Shown: positions 4,974 to 5,804 of the stretch, one piece after another
Numbering within the stretch: the stretch's first letter is position 1
How the letters are laid out: the number at the start of each line of letters is the position of its first letter
NCBI GenBank assembly: GCA_030598065.1
Contig: JAUVQR010000110.1
Span: 1 to 5,804, forward strand
Reading direction: 5' to 3'
Length of the DNA stretch: 5,804 bases
From: Planctomycetota bacterium
GTDB taxonomy: Bacteria > Planctomycetota > Brocadiia > Brocadiales > Bathyanammoxibiaceae
The notes under the pieces: generated by a model
What the model was told of the DNA's origin: nothing
Databases searched by the model: none
What the model saw: only the letters and a program-made list of their open reading frames with translations
Translations under genes and position numbers: made by a program

Positions 4974-4989
4974 AGTGGCTTAACCACTT
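4973..4989. repeat. Inverted repeat AAGTGG / CCACTT
   Basis: AAGTGG (4973-4978), a five-base loop, then CCACTT (4984-4989), with outer GC and GC two bases out of register. It could be an operator or RNA hairpin. It lies between C-rich repeats in a gene-free stretch. Confidence 0.45.
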
Positions 4990-5012
4990 CTGCCCCCAAA
5001 GCTTAGGAGTAT

Positions 5013-5042
5013 CTCGCTACAAATATAACCCGACGTAGCGAG
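5013..5042. repeat. Inverted repeat CTCGCTAC / GTAGCGAG
   Basis: CTCGCTAC (5013-5020) and its exact complement GTAGCGAG (5035-5042) flank 14 bases of AT-rich sequence. No T tract follows, so it is not a standard terminator. It overlaps the degenerate minus-strand frame. Confidence 0.5.
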
Positions 5043-5170
5043 GCCACATCATTACGACAGCTTAGCCTAACACAAGAAGTTTAACACGAAATGCCCTTTT
5101 CGCAACTAATTCAAAAGTTTCTTCCTGCAAATAAATTTGGGCGGAATCGTGGTAGAAGTTGAGGAGAGAG

Positions 5171-5186
5171 AAAGATATTTATCTTT
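5171..5186. repeat. 16-base AT-rich palindrome, operator-like
   Basis: AAAGATA (5171-5177) and TATCTTT (5180-5186) are exact inverted copies around TT. The loop is too short for an RNA hairpin, so a dimeric DNA-binding protein site is more likely. It lies in AT-rich DNA about 80 bases beyond the stop of the haem-sensor gene. No gene start nearby explains it. Confidence 0.4.
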
Positions 5187-5268
5187 ACCTATTCTGGTAA
5201 TAAAAAAGTGAGAGATTATAGCGTAGGGGGTCTATATGTGACGTTTTGAGTGCAGCCGGCGCAGACAG

Positions 5269-5804
5269 CTAAGGCAGATGTGGTTGGCTCAACCCTTGTT
5301 CAACGATTGGTATGGTAATGCTTATGCCTCCCCGGAGGTCTCCTACATTGTAGCCGGTTGTCATGTCCTGCGGGTAATGCGTCTCTAAATACTCCAGGAT
5401 ATCTTCGCGTATCGTCTTCCTTTCGCCGTGACATCGCAGACACGACTTACCGATGTAAATCGGTTTGATAAAGCGATAGGCCTCCCCCTCGTCTAGCCCC
5501 ACTATCTCGGTGTATGGTGAGCCTACCGGGTAGTCTGGGTCCTCAAACATCTCCAGGGCCGCCGATTCCCATGCGTCGGGGGCATTCTTGGGGTTTCGCA
5601 ACCGCAGGCTGGTCTGCTTCATCCTTATGCCGGTGCTCATGTTAAAGTAGTTGCCTACCTGAGTCCCTATTGTCGACGGCGTAATGCCCTTGAAATCGTA
5701 GTGGTTGTCTATGGAGCACGTGTTTATCTTGAGCTGGTTTATTGCTATGACGTCACGCACGGTGCCTAACAGTTCTGCAAGTTTGTCGGCCAGGTTATAT
5801 AGCG
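5269..5804 (-). CDS. DUF3365 (Tll0287-like) haem c sensor-domain protein, N-terminus outside the window
   Basis: The frame is open at the window edge and ends at TAG (5271-5269); 177 residues are visible. The first internal GTG (5760) is not the start, because the upstream LADKLAELLGT belongs to the same domain. Family landmarks in order are LADKLAELL...VRDVIAINQLKIN, DFKGITPSTIGTQVGNYF, KQTSLRLRNPKNAPDAWE, RFIKPIYI, CLRCHGE, and PQDMTTGYNVGDLRGGISIT followed by IPI. CLRCH (5442-5428, visible Cys121, Cys124, His125) is a haem c attachment site, so the domain must be exported to the periplasm. Such PAS-like domains sense redox or small ligands, often in front of HAMP and kinase modules. Here the chain stops 11 residues after ITIPI with no transmembrane, HAMP or kinase segment, so it is either stand-alone or truncated. 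Confidence 0.85.
   Translation of the reverse strand, partial: LYNLADKLAELLGTVRDVIAINQLKINTCSIDNHYDFKGITPSTIGTQVGNYFNMSTGIRMKQTSLRLRNPKNAPDAWESAALEMFEDPDYPVGSPYTEIVGLDEGEAYRFIKPIYIGKSCLRCHGERKTIREDILEYLETHYPQDMTTGYNVGDLRGGISITIPIVEQGLSQPHLP

Larger units (their letters stand above)
4786..5178 (-). other. Degenerate minus-strand frame with two nonsense codons
   Basis: One minus-strand frame runs from 5178 to TGA at 4788-4786 with only two stops, TAA (5064-5062) and TAG (5019-5017), across about 130 codons. It includes NFYHDSAQIYLQEETFELVA, RAFRVKLLVLG, then after the first stop AVVMMWPRYVGLYL, and after the second RDTPKLWGQKWLSHLQGGLA. Fewer stops occur than chance would give, and both can arise from Gln codons by C-to-T change. 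I do not recognise a family. The final TGA overlaps the ATG of the kinase-leader remnant as ATGA. A decayed gene or the translated face of a mobile repeat are both possible; the inverted repeats inside argue for some non-coding role. Otherwise the stretch from 4790 to 5268 shows no supportable gene. Confidence 0.3.

Noticed and set aside
5215..5220. Perfect TATAAT on the minus strand
   Set aside because: No convincing -35 box at 16-18 bases and no intact gene follows; AT-rich surroundings make a chance match likely.
1..5804. tRNA, rRNA or CRISPR array
   Set aside because: No tRNA-like cloverleaf, rRNA-like conserved block or regularly spaced repeat array was seen on either strand by eye.

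Overview
The window looks like a bacterial chromosome segment of moderate GC content, from a Gram-negative-type cell. The reasons are a lipoprotein signal peptide, a Sec-secreted protein and a periplasmic-type haem c sensor domain. No gene is a firm taxonomic marker. A redox-active lineage such as Planctomycetota, Nitrospirota or Desulfobacterota is only a guess.

Region 1 (1-2425) is a plus-strand gene run. It opens with the C-terminal end of a cation/proton antiporter whose stop overlaps the first of four tandem universal stress protein (USP) genes by ATGA. All four USPs keep the ATP-binding signature G-2x-G-9x-G-S. Just after the fourth, a decayed fifth copy survives as 33 collinear codons of a USP C-terminus ending in PVLTVR and a stop. 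The layout suggests cation homeostasis linked to ATP-sensing stress proteins.

Region 2 (2469-3563) is a TPR lipoprotein: lipobox Cys21, six 34-residue TPR units, then an acidic tail built largely from nine consecutive hexapeptides.

Region 3 (3564-3909) is intergenic but not empty. On the minus strand it holds a possible mini-gene (promoter-like hexamers, ribosome binding site, ATG) whose frame is interrupted by TGA at codon 3 and then stays open for 48 codons with a C-x3-C-H motif. Divergent from it is a near-consensus plus-strand promoter driving a secreted protein of unknown function (3910-4647), which ends at a stem-loop.

Region 4 (4678-5268) has no intact gene. Its minus strand holds a short remnant of a PAS/histidine-kinase N-terminal leader with an internal stop, a longer frame with two nonsense codons, and several inverted and direct repeats. 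It looks like a decayed or mobile-element-scarred stretch.

Region 5 (5269-5804, minus strand, open at the window edge) encodes a DUF3365/Tll0287-like domain with a CxxCH haem c site. No HAMP or kinase module follows its stop.
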